Origin: Paraniabella ginsengisoli
GTDB lineage: Bacteria > Bacteroidota > Bacteroidia > Chitinophagales > Chitinophagaceae
Assembly: GCF_022513635.1 (NCBI RefSeq)
Contig: NZ_JAKWBL010000004.1
Coordinates: 1,054,001 to 1,118,000, forward strand
Reading direction: 5' to 3'
DNA: 64,000 nt
Part shown: piece by piece, positions 19,603-29,272 of the stretch
Layout: every line of letters begins with the position of its first letter
Numbering within the stretch: the stretch's first letter is position 1
Translations under genes and position numbers: made by a program
The notes under the pieces: generated by a model
Database searches by the model: none
What the model was told of the DNA's origin: nothing
What the model saw: only the letters and a program-made list of their open reading frames with translations

Positions 19603-20364
19603 ATGCAAATTAAAACGGGCGCGCAAGTCTGGGCATTACGAAATTTACTGCAGGAAAATGCAGATGCAACATTAGAGAAGCTTGCAACCGCCGGATATTC
19701 GTTTATTGAACCTGCTGGGTTTGATGTTCAAAACCGTACCGTACAAAATTTTACTCCTTCCAAATTGAAAAAATTGGCCAATGCTTATGGCCTTGATATT
19801 GTAAGTGGCCATTTTTATTTTGACCTGGGTAATGCAACAATAGCTTGTGAAGTTGCTTCAGAGCTTGGCATGAAATACATCGTGCATTCTTACTTTAAAG
19901 ATCAGATAGACCAGAATATAGAATCGTACCAGAAAGCCGCTGAACAATTAAATAGAATGGGGGAAGTAGCAAAAAGTTATGGGCTTCAATTGGCGTATCA
20001 TAATCATGCACACGAATTTGAAAATCTCAACGGAAAAATACCTTTCGATGTTTTGATTGAAAATACAGTACCCGATCTTGTAGCCTTCCAACCCGATCTG
20101 GGCTGGATGATTTATGCAGATGCAAATCCTGTTGATTATTTTACGAAGCACCCGCAACGCTTTCCATTATGGCATTTGCGAGATATTGATAAAACCAAAC
20201 AATCAACCACCATTGGTAATGGCCTTGTAGCTTTTAAATCTATTTTTACTGAAAAGGAAAACGCCGGGCTTCAATATGCTATTGTTGAAATGGCATCGGG
20301 AACAGAAGATATACTTAGTAAAATGTTGATCAGTTACAGGTTTATAAATAAGGATCTTTGTTGA
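19603..20364 (+). CDS. sugar phosphate isomerase/epimerase (xylose isomerase-like TIM barrel)
   Basis: 253-residue TIM-barrel protein of the AP-endonuclease-2/xylose isomerase-like superfamily. Seen: N-terminal GAQVWALRNLL, GYSFIEPAGFD, metal-ligand region LAYHNHAHEFEN, DLGWMIYADANP, and HLRDID; a Glu in YAIVEMASG would complete the metal site. Bacteroidota carry many such proteins acting on sugars or inositol; substrate unknown. Monocistronic, followed by a strong terminator. Confidence 0.85.
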   Translation: MQIKTGAQVWALRNLLQENADATLEKLATAGYSFIEPAGFDVQNRTVQNFTPSKLKKLANAYGLDIVSGHFYFDLGNATIACEVASELGMKYIVHSYFKDQIDQNIESYQKAAEQLNRMGEVAKSYGLQLAYHNHAHEFENLNGKIPFDVLIENTVPDLVAFQPDLGWMIYADANPVDYFTKHPQRFPLWHLRDIDKTKQSTTIGNGLVAFKSIFTEKENAGLQYAIVEMASGTEDILSKMLISYRFINKDLC

Positions 20365-20397
20365 AAATTGATTTCTCAAAGAAATAAAATAATTGCG

Positions 20398-20427
20398 AAG
20401 CGGCCTCAACAAGGCCGCTTTAATTTT
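20398..20427 (+). terminator. intrinsic terminator
   Basis: 9-bp stem AAGCGGCCT / AGGCCGCTT with loop CAACA, then TAATTTT. Serves the isomerase gene and possibly the convergent hydrolase. Confidence 0.85.
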
Positions 20428-20481
20428 GAGTTCTTTAAAATGCAATCTCCAGAACTTGTCATGTAATTGCAGTCGAAACCA

Positions 20482-21417
20482 TTAAAATGTTGGAGGAGTT
20501 GTATTGAGATCTGAATCCAGAAAATCGGTGATCATCGGGATCAGCCAATCGGTTCGATACATCATCCCAATGTGGGTTGTGCCAGGTATAATGGCCAGGC
20601 GGGATTTAGGCATACCATGTATATCACCCATTTTTCCGCCTCCCTTAGCACGAAATAACTCAAGCGCATGTTCATACTTTATTCCGTCGGCATCGCCAAT
20701 TGCTATAAACATCGGAGCCTTAATGTTTATCACTTCCTTTGACCAATCATACGGCTTCAAATCAATACTCATAACTTTCTTTACAAATTCTTGGAAATGG
20801 TTAGGATCATTTCCAAGACTATCGTATTGCTTTTCTATAGGAGAACCTTTGAACATATCTGCATTGATCGTTGCAAAACTGGCTTCTACATCAGGCCACC
20901 AACCATCGTGTTTATAGCTGCCTGATAGTACCACAAGCCTGCGTACCTGTTCAGGATGGCGTACCGCCATTTGGAAGGCAATTCCACCGCCCATACTATA
21001 ACCCAGAATATCTGCGCTATCTATTTTGAGATGTTTAAGTAGCCCAGATACATCATCGGCCATACCTTCGTAACTATATGGGCGGTCTATTTCTCTGGTG
21101 CGGCCATGGCCTTGCATTTCTGCTACTATTACTTTTCGATGTTTGGCAAAAAGTGGAATAATATGCGACCAATTTAAGGGAATGGTCATAAACGAGCCGT
21201 GTAGCAAAACAATAGGTTTGCCTTTGCCATAAACTTCATAATACATTTTCAGCCCGTTTACATCTGCATAGCTACTTTCAATTGGCTTTATAGACTGGCC
21301 ATTAGTTGAGTCATTTGACGAAGCTGAATCATTGCTGTTTTCCTTTGAGCTTGATTGGCAGGATACAGCCATAATTAAAAGTGCAAAATAGAACCTGGTA
21401 AAAAGATGCTTATTCAT
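20482..21417 (-). CDS. alpha/beta hydrolase lipoprotein
   Basis: 311 residues. The signal ends in a lipobox (LLIMAVSC), so this is probably a lipoprotein, followed by a Ser/Asn-rich linker. The hydrolase core has IVLLHGSFMT (oxyanion region), the nucleophile elbow GYSMGG, an Asp in IAIGDADG and His in PGTTHIGM, completing a Ser-Asp-His triad. The closest family is the esterase / haloperoxidase-like alpha/beta hydrolases; no specific substrate is implied. Convergent with the isomerase. Confidence 0.87.
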   Translation of the reverse strand: MNKHLFTRFYFALLIMAVSCQSSSKENSNDSASSNDSTNGQSIKPIESSYADVNGLKMYYEVYGKGKPIVLLHGSFMTIPLNWSHIIPLFAKHRKVIVAEMQGHGRTREIDRPYSYEGMADDVSGLLKHLKIDSADILGYSMGGGIAFQMAVRHPEQVRRLVVLSGSYKHDGWWPDVEASFATINADMFKGSPIEKQYDSLGNDPNHFQEFVKKVMSIDLKPYDWSKEVINIKAPMFIAIGDADGIKYEHALELFRAKGGGKMGDIHGMPKSRLAIIPGTTHIGMMYRTDWLIPMITDFLDSDLNTTPPTF

Positions 21418-21593
21418 TACAATGTGGTTTGTTACAATACAAATCTCGGCAACATTATAATGTTAGTTGCAGTGTGTATGCGACAATTAAGGACTAAAAA
21501 GCGACAAATCTGGTTGAGAAATAGCTTGCAAGGTATTATGCAAAAAGCGATCCAAATGGACCGCTGCTCTTAATGTAAGTTTTAAAAATGTAC

Positions 21594-24024
21594 CTAAAAT
21601 TTGTAAGCTACACTGGCTGTAAAATTTCTTGGCTTTTGAGGATTTACCGACCAGTATCCAATATAATAGGATTCGTTTGTAAGATTATTTACATTGGCAG
21701 AAATTCTGAACCTCTCGCCATTATAAAATAAAGATCCATTTAAAAGTGTATAGCTGGGTAAGTTAAATACTCCGGTAACGCTGTTGTCAATTACTTTATA
21801 TACACCAGCGTAGTTACCGCCGAATCCTAATCCGAAATTCCTGAGCTTACCGGAATTGAATTTATAAGTTCCCCAAAAATTGGCTAATGTTTGCGGACCC
21901 TGGCCCCCAGGGCTTCTGCCGATTTCGTTGTAAAAATCATTTGGAGTTCCTGTATTACCCTCTATTACTTTGATTTTCCCATGACTAAATCCTGCGATAA
22001 AATTCAGCTGCGGTAAAGGATTAGCAGTGAGTTCCAACTCGAAGCCTTTGCTTTGCGTTTTTCCACCCTGCATGCCGTTGCCGTCTGGCAAATAATAAAC
22101 CCTATTCGCAACTTTAGTGTTATAAAAAGAAAGAGTTGCAAAAAGTTTGTTCGCCAATAAATTAGCTTTGGCCCCCACCTCAATTTGATTAGCTTGTTCG
22201 GGTTTAAATGATTTTACACCCAGACTAGTTCCATCTTCATCAAAGATCTCTGATGGTGCCACATTATAAAATGTATTCATGTAATTTGCAAAAAGAGAGA
22301 GCTTATCAATAATGGGTTGATATACTAAGCCAAATTTTGGTGAGAATGTCAGCTGATCATAGTCGTCAGTTTCTACATTGGCCTTATTTTCAAAATAATC
22401 CAGCCTTAAGCCAACCAATGCAGACAAAGCAGGAGTAATATTTATTACATCAGACGCATAAGCACTGTATGCGCTGTTTGTAATTTTGGTATCCGAATGT
22501 TCAGTAGCAGCCAGCCCATTTTCAATGAATGATTGATCCAAACCATCGGGGTTTGATGGGTCAGCGGAAATAACATCACCCTGAGGGTTTACTCTTCTTG
22601 TAACAAGGCTGCCGGAGCTATTGTTTTTTACTGTTCGTGTAAAATAATCTAGTCCAAAAAGCACCCTGTTCCTAAGATTACCGATTTTGAAATCGCCATT
22701 AAAATTTTGTTGTGCATCAAAAGTGGTAGTGTTGTAATCCTGATTGCTGAATTCCTGGAAAAAATAATTTCGCTGTGTAGGTTCTTCCGGATCCACGCCA
22801 TATATATAGGTATAAATTCCGTCAGACTTTATATTACTTGCCGAAACTACCGTTTGAGAACTCCAGTTGTTATTAATTTTGTATAATGCTTGTGCCTGTA
22901 AGTTTTTTCTTGGATTTTTAATTGTCAGGTCATTATTGGTAAAAGATAATTTAGGATTAAGGTTTAATTCCTCTATAGTTTTAAAGTCTAAGGCGCTTGC
23001 CCTGTCTGTGTTAAAAAACACCGGAGGAACTGCACGTTTTTCTTCTAAAATTTCTGCCAGTAAAGACAACGAAAGCCTGTCGTTTACCTCGTAGGCCAAA
23101 GTCGGTGCTATAAAAAATGACTTTTTGAATCCCGCATCCTGAAAGCTATTTTCAGTATGTAAGGCGGTATTTAATCGAAGTGCAATTTTTTTGTTTTACT
23201 TAACGGTGTATTGATATCAACAGCTAATCTGTGTAAATCAAAACTACCAATGTTGTAAGCCACTTCACCACCAAAATCATAATAAGGTTTTTTGGTAACG
23301 GTATTGATTATGCCACCATAACCGTAGAAGCTTGCTCCAAACAATGTTCCTGATGGCCCTTTTATAACTTGTATTTCTTCAACATTAGCAGGGTCAAGGT
23401 TGCCACTTACCAATCCGGGCAGCCCGTTAACCAAAGCTGGCTGAGCTTCAAAGCCTCTTAAAGAAAAATACGCGCCGCCATCACCACCCCGGCCGGTAGA
23501 CTCCCAGCTCCTCGCTAATCCCGGAACGTTCCTTAATGCATCATCATAGTTGCTAATCACCTGCTCTTTCATCAGCTCTGCTGATATGCTGGAATATATC
23601 TGCGGGTTTTCCAAATTTTTGAGAGGCATTTTTGCAACCGTTGTTGTAGTTGCATTTTTGCTTTTATGACCAGAAATAATAACTTCTTCCAGTTGCTCTT
23701 TATTTTCATTCAAAACAAAATAAACTTCTGTAGTGGTTTGGTTAGTTACTTCAACCTCCTGTTGCTGATTAACTAATCCAACAAATGAAGTAGACAAAGT
23801 GTAGGTGCCCGGAGCAATGTTTTTTATTTCGAAAGCTCCGTTTTTATTGGCTACAGCGCCTTTGGCCGTTCCTTTTAATGTGATAGAAACCGATTCAGCA
23901 GGCTGCCCGTCAGACGTGGTTACCTTACCTTTTATGCTGCCGGTATTTTGGGCAAATATTGCGAAACTGGTAAATAGAAAAAAGAATGATAAAAAAAGTA
24001 CTTAGAGGATTTTATATGCTTCAT
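21594..24024 (-). CDS. TonB-dependent siderophore-type receptor (two frame breaks)
   Basis: Outer-membrane active transporter. From ATG 24024 a signal peptide (...FFLFTSFAIFAQ) leads to a CarboxypepD_reg-like domain (GSIKGKVTTSDGQPAESVSI), a plug domain (EEVIISGHKSKN, ALRNVPGLARSWESTGRGG, GFEAQPALVNGLPG, VIKGPSGTLFG, GGIINTVTKKP) and the 22-strand barrel ending in VNPQKPRNFTASVAYKF. This plug style matches siderophore receptors. Breaks lie in A/T-runs at 23991-23997 and 23186-23192 (7 each; 8 expected). Restored length about 810 residues. No TonB/ExbB or iron regulator is adjacent. Confidence 0.9.
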
Positions 24025-24182
24025 ACCTAAAAAATTATTAGGCGGCGAAGTTATTTTCACTTTGAGATGTGGTGTTTACGAAATCGGGAATATTCTTAAA
24101 TTATTTTTGGCTAAGGATTTCCGCTTAATTAGCTTGGCTTTTTAATTACCACACCTTTATCGGCTGGTCTTATTTTAATGGT

Positions 24183-24527
24183 TTAAATTCCGTTTTCTTC
24201 AAAATACAGCAGTACATGGTCTTTCAGGAAATTTTCCTGTTCTATTGGGTTGAAATCGGGCATAGGTTTTAACTGCTTGTAATGTGGCCATCCATCGGGG
24301 TCTTTATCTTCCAGTTCGTAATAGCCGCTGGGCGTTAATAAACGACAAACAGCGATATGCATCAGATCTTGTTTTTGTTCTTTTGTAAATTTTTCTGCTG
24401 GCGTTCCCAATTCCTGTATACCAATCAAAAACAGTATAGCTTCCATATCTGGCTTTTTGCCGAAACGTTCTACCAGCTTTGCTTCCAGGTTCCACCAGCG
24501 TATCTGCAGGTCATCATTTTTAAACAT
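24183..24527 (-). CDS. conserved protein of unknown function
   Basis: 114-residue soluble acidic protein (MFKNDDLQIRWWNLEAKLVE; LLTPSGYYELEDKDPDGWPH). I believe it is a conserved Bacteroidota hypothetical, but I assign no function. A variant promoter box TACCTTCG (24532-24539) sits 4 nt before the ATG, which supports this start and suggests a leaderless message. Confidence 0.65.
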   Translation of the reverse strand: MFKNDDLQIRWWNLEAKLVERFGKKPDMEAILFLIGIQELGTPAEKFTKEQKQDLMHIAVCRLLTPSGYYELEDKDPDGWPHYKQLKPMPDFNPIEQENFLKDHVLLYFEENGI

Positions 24528-24627
24528 GGGGCGAAGGTAAGATTTAAGATGTTTAGAATTTAGTACTTAGATATTAATCTTGAGACTTTCGCAAGAGTAT
24601 CTACGTACTAATATCTCAATACCAAAA

Positions 24628-25578
24628 TTATTTACCAATCAAAAAGCAACTTCTGTTTAACTTCCCTTCAAAATCGAAAGGAGTGGTGGATCTTGTAATA
24701 TCTTTAATGGAAGACGCCTTTATGGAACTTTCATCCAGTTTGAATTTGGTATAATTATTACTAAAGTAAAGTGAGCCGTTTTCGGACAACGCATCAAGAC
24801 ATTGATTGACTAATTTAACATGGTCTCTTTGAATATCCAGAATATCGTTCATTTTTTTACTATTACTAAAAGTAGGCGGATCCATAACAATAATATCAAA
24901 CGAATTCTTTGACAGGGTGCCTAAATATTGCAATACATCTGCTACTAAGAATTGATATTTTTCAGCATCGTTAAATCCATTAGTTTCTATATTTTTCCTT
25001 GCCCAATTGATATAAGTGTTCGATAAATCAACTGTTGTAACCTGGCTGGCGCTGCCCGCAGCGGCATAAACTGAAAAGGAGCCGGTGTAAGCAAAAAGAT
25101 TTAGTACCCGTTTATCAGCTGCTTGTTCCATTACCATTTTTCTTGTGATGCGATGATCTAAAAAAAGGCCTGTATCCAAATAATCTGTAAGATTTACAAT
25201 AAACTTTAACCCATTTTCTTCAATGATAGATTCGCTTTTGGCATTATCAGTTTTCTGATATTGATCTTCACGTCCGGCTTTTCTTTTTCTGAGTTTGATA
25301 AAGATATTATCTGGCAGCACTTCTAAAACCTCCGACATAGCATCACGACTTTGTCGAAGCCAATATTGATGTGCCTCATCGTCCATGCTGTGATTTCTTT
25401 TATATTCTGATACATGAAGCTTGTCTTCGTATTTTTCGATGATAAGCGGGAATTCAGGAAGATCATGATCATAAATCCGGTAAGAACTTATATTTTGTTT
25501 TCGTGCTGTTTTTTGTAAATGCCTGAAAACCTTTGTCAAACGGTTTTTAAACATTTCGAATTTATCTGATCCATTCAT
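24628..25578 (-). CDS. class I SAM-dependent rRNA methyltransferase, RlmK-like
   Basis: 316 residues matching the C-terminal (RlmK) half of E. coli RlmL, which makes m7G2069 in 23S rRNA. It has the RlmK-specific N-terminus (FKNRLTKVFRHLQKTARKQN, YRIYDHDLPEFPL, VSEYKR), motif I (NLFAYTGSFSVYAAAGSA) and the catalytic DPPTFSNSKKM. Start at ATG 25578 chosen because upstream codons to 25680 come from a tandem tract. The exact target base is inferred from family. Confidence 0.85.
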   Translation of the reverse strand: MNGSDKFEMFKNRLTKVFRHLQKTARKQNISSYRIYDHDLPEFPLIIEKYEDKLHVSEYKRNHSMDDEAHQYWLRQSRDAMSEVLEVLPDNIFIKLRKRKAGREDQYQKTDNAKSESIIEENGLKFIVNLTDYLDTGLFLDHRITRKMVMEQAADKRVLNLFAYTGSFSVYAAAGSASQVTTVDLSNTYINWARKNIETNGFNDAEKYQFLVADVLQYLGTLSKNSFDIIVMDPPTFSNSKKMNDILDIQRDHVKLVNQCLDALSENGSLYFSNNYTKFKLDESSIKASSIKDITRSTTPFDFEGKLNRSCFLIGK

Positions 25579-25612
25579 CAATACAATATTTTTCACGAAA
25601 TTAGCGCTTGCG

Positions 25613-25700
25613 CAAGTTGAAAGGTTGAAAAATTTACAAGACGTTGAGCTTCTTTTTCCTTTTAGCCTGTCAACTTTCAACGGTCAACTTTCAACTTTTC
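25613..25700. repeat. degenerate short tandem tract in a divergent promoter region
   Basis: AAGTTGAAAGGTTGAAAAAT and the direct duplication GTCAACTTTCAACG / GTCAACTTTCAAC. It occupies the space between the RlmK-like gene and the nuclease gene, including where the latter's start would be sought. Confidence 0.7.
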
Positions 25701-25704
25701 AAAA

Positions 25705-27081
25705 ATCAACTACGCAATTGTAGATATAGAAACAACGGGCTCTTACGCTGCAGCAAATGGTATAACGGAAATTTGCATTCTTGTGTTTGATGGCGAGAAA
25801 ATTGTTCAACGCTACGAAACATTAATCAACCCGTTGCACCGCATACCGCCATATATACAGGCAATGACGGGCATTACCAATGAAATGGTAGCCGAAGCGC
25901 CTGTATTCGAAGACGTAGCAGAAGAAATTTTTGAGATACTTAAGGATAAGATTTTTGTAGCCCATAATGTAAATTTTGACTATTCGTTTATTCATAGCCA
26001 ATTGCGTCATTTCGGTTATGAGTATGATGCTCATAAATTATGTACGGTTAGGCTCAGTCGGAAAATACTTCCGGGCCATCAGTCGTATAGCCTTGGAAAG
26101 CTTTGTTATGCTTTAGGTATAAAACATATTAATCACCACCGTGCAGGTGGCGATACGGATGCTACAGCTGCTCTTTTCCAAATGCTGCTGGCTAACGATT
26201 CTGATGGACATATTATTAAAAGCCTTAAGCGTACTTCGAAAGAACATGTGCTGCCGCCCAATGTTCCCAAAACTGATTTTGAAAAGTTGCCTTACACGGC
26301 TGGCGTTTATTACTTTCATGATGAAAAAGGAAAAGTGGTATATGTTGGTAAAGCAAAAAATATGCGCTATCGGGTGAGCAGCCATTTTAGTAATAATGCT
26401 ACTACCAGGCAAAAGCAAAATTTTATGCGGTATGTGCATCGCATAAGTTTTGAAGAATGTGGTACAGAACTCATGGCCGCTGTTAAAGAATCTTCTGAAA
26501 TAAAAAGATTGTGGCCTAAGTTTAATGCAGCGCAAAAAAGAAGGGAAGATGTGTATGGCATTATTTGTTATCACGATCAAAACGGATACTTGCGATTAGC
26601 GGTTGATAAAGTAAATAGCAGGTACGAAATTGTAAGTTCTTTTCATCATCTGGAAAATGCTAATGCAGCGTTGCGGCAACTGGTACATGAATTTGATTTA
26701 TGTCCACGTATGTGTTTTATAAACGAGAAATTGTATGAAGAGAAATTACATGCTATTTTGTGTAAAGGGGCTTGCGATAAAAAAGAGCCTGAAATTGGTT
26801 ACAATGCACGCGTAGCAAAGGCTTTGGAGAAATTAAGAAACCTTCCATCTTTTGCTATTATTGACAATGGAATTACACGTGAAGAACATTCATGTATATT
26901 AGTTTGGCAAGGGAAATTTTATGGTATGGGTTTTATTCCTACTGATATTACGGTAGAACATGCGGAGACATTTAAGGACCTGGTAACTCCTTATAAAGAG
27001 AACAGTGTTATAACTAACATGCTTTTTAACTATGCAAAACGATATCCGGCTAAGGTGAAGCTGTTTGTGAATGGAGAATAG
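25705..27081 (+). CDS. DEDD exonuclease fused to GIY-YIG endonuclease (UvrC/Cho-like)
   Basis: Two nuclease domains in one chain of about 458 residues. The N-terminal DnaQ-type exonuclease has ExoI IVDIETTG, ExoII HNVNFDYSFI and ExoIII HRAGGDTDATA. From about residue 200 a GIY-YIG domain follows (AGVYYFHDEKGKVVYVGKAK, with N, R and E ligands), as in UvrC and Cho, and a C-terminal domain with cysteines. Probably acts in DNA repair. No ATG, GTG or TTG exists between an upstream in-frame stop and YAIVDIETTG; an ATC at 25705 stands exactly where the start would be expected. Confidence 0.85.
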   Translation: MNYAIVDIETTGSYAAANGITEICILVFDGEKIVQRYETLINPLHRIPPYIQAMTGITNEMVAEAPVFEDVAEEIFEILKDKIFVAHNVNFDYSFIHSQLRHFGYEYDAHKLCTVRLSRKILPGHQSYSLGKLCYALGIKHINHHRAGGDTDATAALFQMLLANDSDGHIIKSLKRTSKEHVLPPNVPKTDFEKLPYTAGVYYFHDEKGKVVYVGKAKNMRYRVSSHFSNNATTRQKQNFMRYVHRISFEECGTELMAAVKESSEIKRLWPKFNAAQKRREDVYGIICYHDQNGYLRLAVDKVNSRYEIVSSFHHLENANAALRQLVHEFDLCPRMCFINEKLYEEKLHAILCKGACDKKEPEIGYNARVAKALEKLRNLPSFAIIDNGITREEHSCILVWQGKFYGMGFIPTDITVEHAETFKDLVTPYKENSVITNMLFNYAKRYPAKVKLFVNGE

Positions 27082-27133
27082 TGAATAGTGAATAGTGAAT
27101 AATCAATAGTAAATAATCAGTGATGAATGGTGA
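27066..27133 (+). repeat. (GTGAATA)n tandem tract over a stop codon
   Basis: About four near-perfect 7-bp units GTGAATA begin inside the last codons of the nuclease gene (GAATAGTGAATAGTGAATAG) and decay into variants up to 27133. Confidence 0.8.
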
Positions 27134-27147
27134 ATGGCGGGCAACCT

Positions 27148-27285
27148 GAAGGGCTGAATTATAATAACGGATGCGTAGCGTTCGGCTTGCGAAGAATACG
27201 GATGATGAATGATGCACCACAATTGAACTGAGCCTGCCCGAAAGAATTCATTCAGGCGGGCGTAGCAATTTCGATTCCTTTTGTT
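27148..27285 (-). repeat. dispersed intergenic repeat, copy R5, with inserted hairpin
   Basis: Contains GCGAAGAATACGGATGATGA and ATGCACCACAATTG, matching R3, but a GC-rich hairpin (GCCTGCCCGAA ... TTCAGGCGGGC, 27227-27258) splits it before GTAGCAATTTCGAT. The rest of the gap to 27385 is AT-rich. Confidence 0.65.
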
Positions 27286-27385
27286 TATTGCTGATTAATA
27301 AAAATACAATAAGTCAATAGTTCAATAAATGAATGCTACATTTTTTGATTAAACTTGCACTCTCTAATTACCAAAAACATAATTA

Positions 27386-28051
27386 ATGAAATACTTTGTA
27401 ACGATTGCAGTCCTTGCTCTTTTTGCCTTTCAGCCCATTAAGAAAAAGAAAGTAATTTTTTTCGGAGATTCTATAACTCAGCAAGGCGCCGGGCCCAATG
27501 GCTATATTTCTAAGGTTGATAGCTTATGCAGGTCGGATAAGATGCAAAATGATTTTGAATTTGTAGGTAAAGGCGTTGGCGGAAACAGGGTATATGACCT
27601 GTTCTATCGCTTTCAGGAAGATGTGTTAGATCAAAACCCTGATATTGTAGTGGTGTATATTGGAATAAATGACGTATGGCATAAAACAACTAGCGGAACA
27701 GGAACCGAGTATAAAAAGTTTGGGGCTTTTTATGATAAAATGATCAACAAGATGAAGGAGCGTGGCATACAACCTGTTATGTGTACGCCGTCGGTAATTG
27801 GCGAGTTTAATGATGATACTAATTTGCAGGACGGTGATCTTAATTTTTATGCTAAATGGATTCGTGAATATGCTACTAAAAATAATATTCCATTGATCGA
27901 TCTTCGAAAATCTTTTATGGATTACCTGGATAAAAATAATCCACAAAATGAAGAAAAGGGTATTCTTACTACCGATCGGGTGCATTTGAACAATGCCGGA
28001 AACCTGCTGGTAGCGCAGGATATGTGGACCGCGGTGAAAAAAATTAAATAG
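27386..28051 (+). CDS. secreted SGNH/GDSL hydrolase
   Basis: 221 residues with a short signal peptide (MKYFVTIAVLALFAFQ). SGNH blocks are clear: block I FFGDSITQQGAG, block II GKGVGGNRV, block III YIGINDVW and block V TTDRVHLNNAG. Family members are esterases or lipases acting on acylated carbohydrates; substrate unknown. Followed closely by a TauE-type transporter whose frame begins right at this stop codon. Confidence 0.9.
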   Translation: MKYFVTIAVLALFAFQPIKKKKVIFFGDSITQQGAGPNGYISKVDSLCRSDKMQNDFEFVGKGVGGNRVYDLFYRFQEDVLDQNPDIVVVYIGINDVWHKTTSGTGTEYKKFGAFYDKMINKMKERGIQPVMCTPSVIGEFNDDTNLQDGDLNFYAKWIREYATKNNIPLIDLRKSFMDYLDKNNPQNEEKGILTTDRVHLNNAGNLLVAQDMWTAVKKIK

Positions 28052-28104
28052 ATTTTTTTGCAAGCTTTTTTGAAGACTTTTCTATAACTAACTGGATCCT
28101 TCTG

Positions 28105-28812
28105 ATGTTGGCAGCTTTTTTTATCGGTCTTTCGAAGGCCGGTCTTAAAGGTATTGATATGCTCAACGTCACGATAATGGCTATCGTTCTCGGTGGAAAA
28201 GCTTCTACAGGTGTGGTTTTGCCTTTGCTGTGTGTGGCCGATTTGCTGGCCGTTAAATATTATCATCGTCATGCTGAGTGGAAGCATTTCTGGAAATTAA
28301 TTCCATGGATGGTTGTGGGCGTTATTGTGGGTGTTTTTGCCGGACAGGAAATGGATGAGATTTTGTTCAGAAGAGTTATGGCTACGATTATTGTTATTAC
28401 AGTTGTGATTATGCTTTATCTTGAAATCAGAAAAACGATAATCGTTCCTGATAATAAATTGTTCGTATCGGGAATGGGGCTGGTGTCGGGCTTTACAACG
28501 ATGATTGGAAATCTGGCCGGGGCATTTGCGAATATTTACTTTCTGGCTATGCGCATGCCAAAGAATAATTTTATAGGAACTGCCGCCTGGGTGTTTTTAG
28601 CTATTAATTATTTTAAGCTGCCGTTTCAGATTTTTTATTGGAAGAATATTACGTTTCAAACGCTAAAAACAGACGCGGTGCTTTTACCTGCTTTGTTGAT
28701 CGGTTTCCTGATTGGGGTAAAGGTGGTTTCTTTAATAAAAGATAATAGCTATAGAAAATTGATTATAGCAATGACATTTGTTGGCGCCATATTTATCTTT
28801 TTGAAAAGATAA
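28105..28812 (+). CDS. TauE/SafE-family membrane transporter (start uncertain)
   Basis: Sulfite exporter TauE/SafE-type protein with about seven helices: LLMLAAFFIGLSKAG, GVVLPLLCVADLLAV, LIPWMVVGVIVGVFAG, VMATIIVITVVIMLYLEI and others. Family substrates are sulfur-containing or organic anions. ATG 28105 cuts into the first helix. The frame is open upstream to an ATA at 28048 (I/M-DFFASFFEDFSITNWILLM), giving the normal N-terminus, so the true start may lie there and the ATA may be a miscalled ATG or a non-AUG start. Confidence 0.82.
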   Translation: MLAAFFIGLSKAGLKGIDMLNVTIMAIVLGGKASTGVVLPLLCVADLLAVKYYHRHAEWKHFWKLIPWMVVGVIVGVFAGQEMDEILFRRVMATIIVITVVIMLYLEIRKTIIVPDNKLFVSGMGLVSGFTTMIGNLAGAFANIYFLAMRMPKNNFIGTAAWVFLAINYFKLPFQIFYWKNITFQTLKTDAVLLPALLIGFLIGVKVVSLIKDNSYRKLIIAMTFVGAIFIFLKR

Positions 28813-28840
28813 CATCTGACGGCATGTTGCTTTTAAAGAG

Positions 28841-28876
28841 AAGAAGCCGCCTCAAAATAATTTGAGGCGGCTTCTT
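28841..28876. terminator. bidirectional terminator between convergent genes
   Basis: Perfect 16-bp stem AAGAAGCCGCCTCAAA / TTTGAGGCGGCTTCTT with loop ATAA, shared by the TauE gene (+) and the rplKAJL operon (-). Confidence 0.92.
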
Positions 28877-28897
28877 AAAATTTATTCGCTTACTGAA

Positions 28898-29272
28898 TTA
28901 AGCTACTTCTACATCAGCACCAGCTTCTTTCAATTTAGCTGCGATTTCATCAGCTTCAGCTTTGCTCACACCTTCTTTAATTGGTTTTGGAGCGCCATCA
29001 ACTAATTCTTTAGCTTCTTTCAAACCTAAACCTGTTAAGTCTTTAACGATTTTAACAACGTTTAATTTAGAAGCACCACCGCTTTTCAAGATAACGTCGA
29101 ATGCTGTTTTTTCTTCAGCAGCCGCGCCTGCGCCATCGCCACCACCAGAAACTACTACCGCAGCAGCAGCTGGTTCGATACCGTATTCAGTTTTTAAGAA
29201 ATCAGCTAATTCCTGAACTTCTTTTACAGTTAAACCTACCAGGCTTTCTGCTAAATTTTTAATGTCTGCCAT
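28898..29272 (-). CDS. rplL: 50S ribosomal protein L7/L12
   Basis: 124 residues from [20 protein letters not shown]. The N-terminal dimerisation domain, an Ala/Gly-rich hinge ([20 protein letters not shown]) and the C-terminal factor-binding domain ([32 protein letters not shown]) are all present. It forms the ribosome stalk with L10. An upstream ATG at 29308 would add 12 residues with no family counterpart. It is the last gene of rplK-rplA-rplJ-rplL here and is followed by a terminator, not by rpoB. Confidence 0.97.
   Translation of the reverse strand: MADIKNLAESLVGLTVKEVQELADFLKTEYGIEPAAAAVVVSGGGDGAGAAAEEKTAFDVILKSGGASKLNVVKIVKDLTGLGLKEAKELVDGAPKPIKEGVSKAEADEIAAKLKEAGADVEVA

Noticed and set aside
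20482..24024. Iron-uptake island around the TonB receptor
   Set aside because: The neighbours (alpha/beta hydrolase lipoprotein, small conserved protein) show no siderophore or iron-regulation hallmark.
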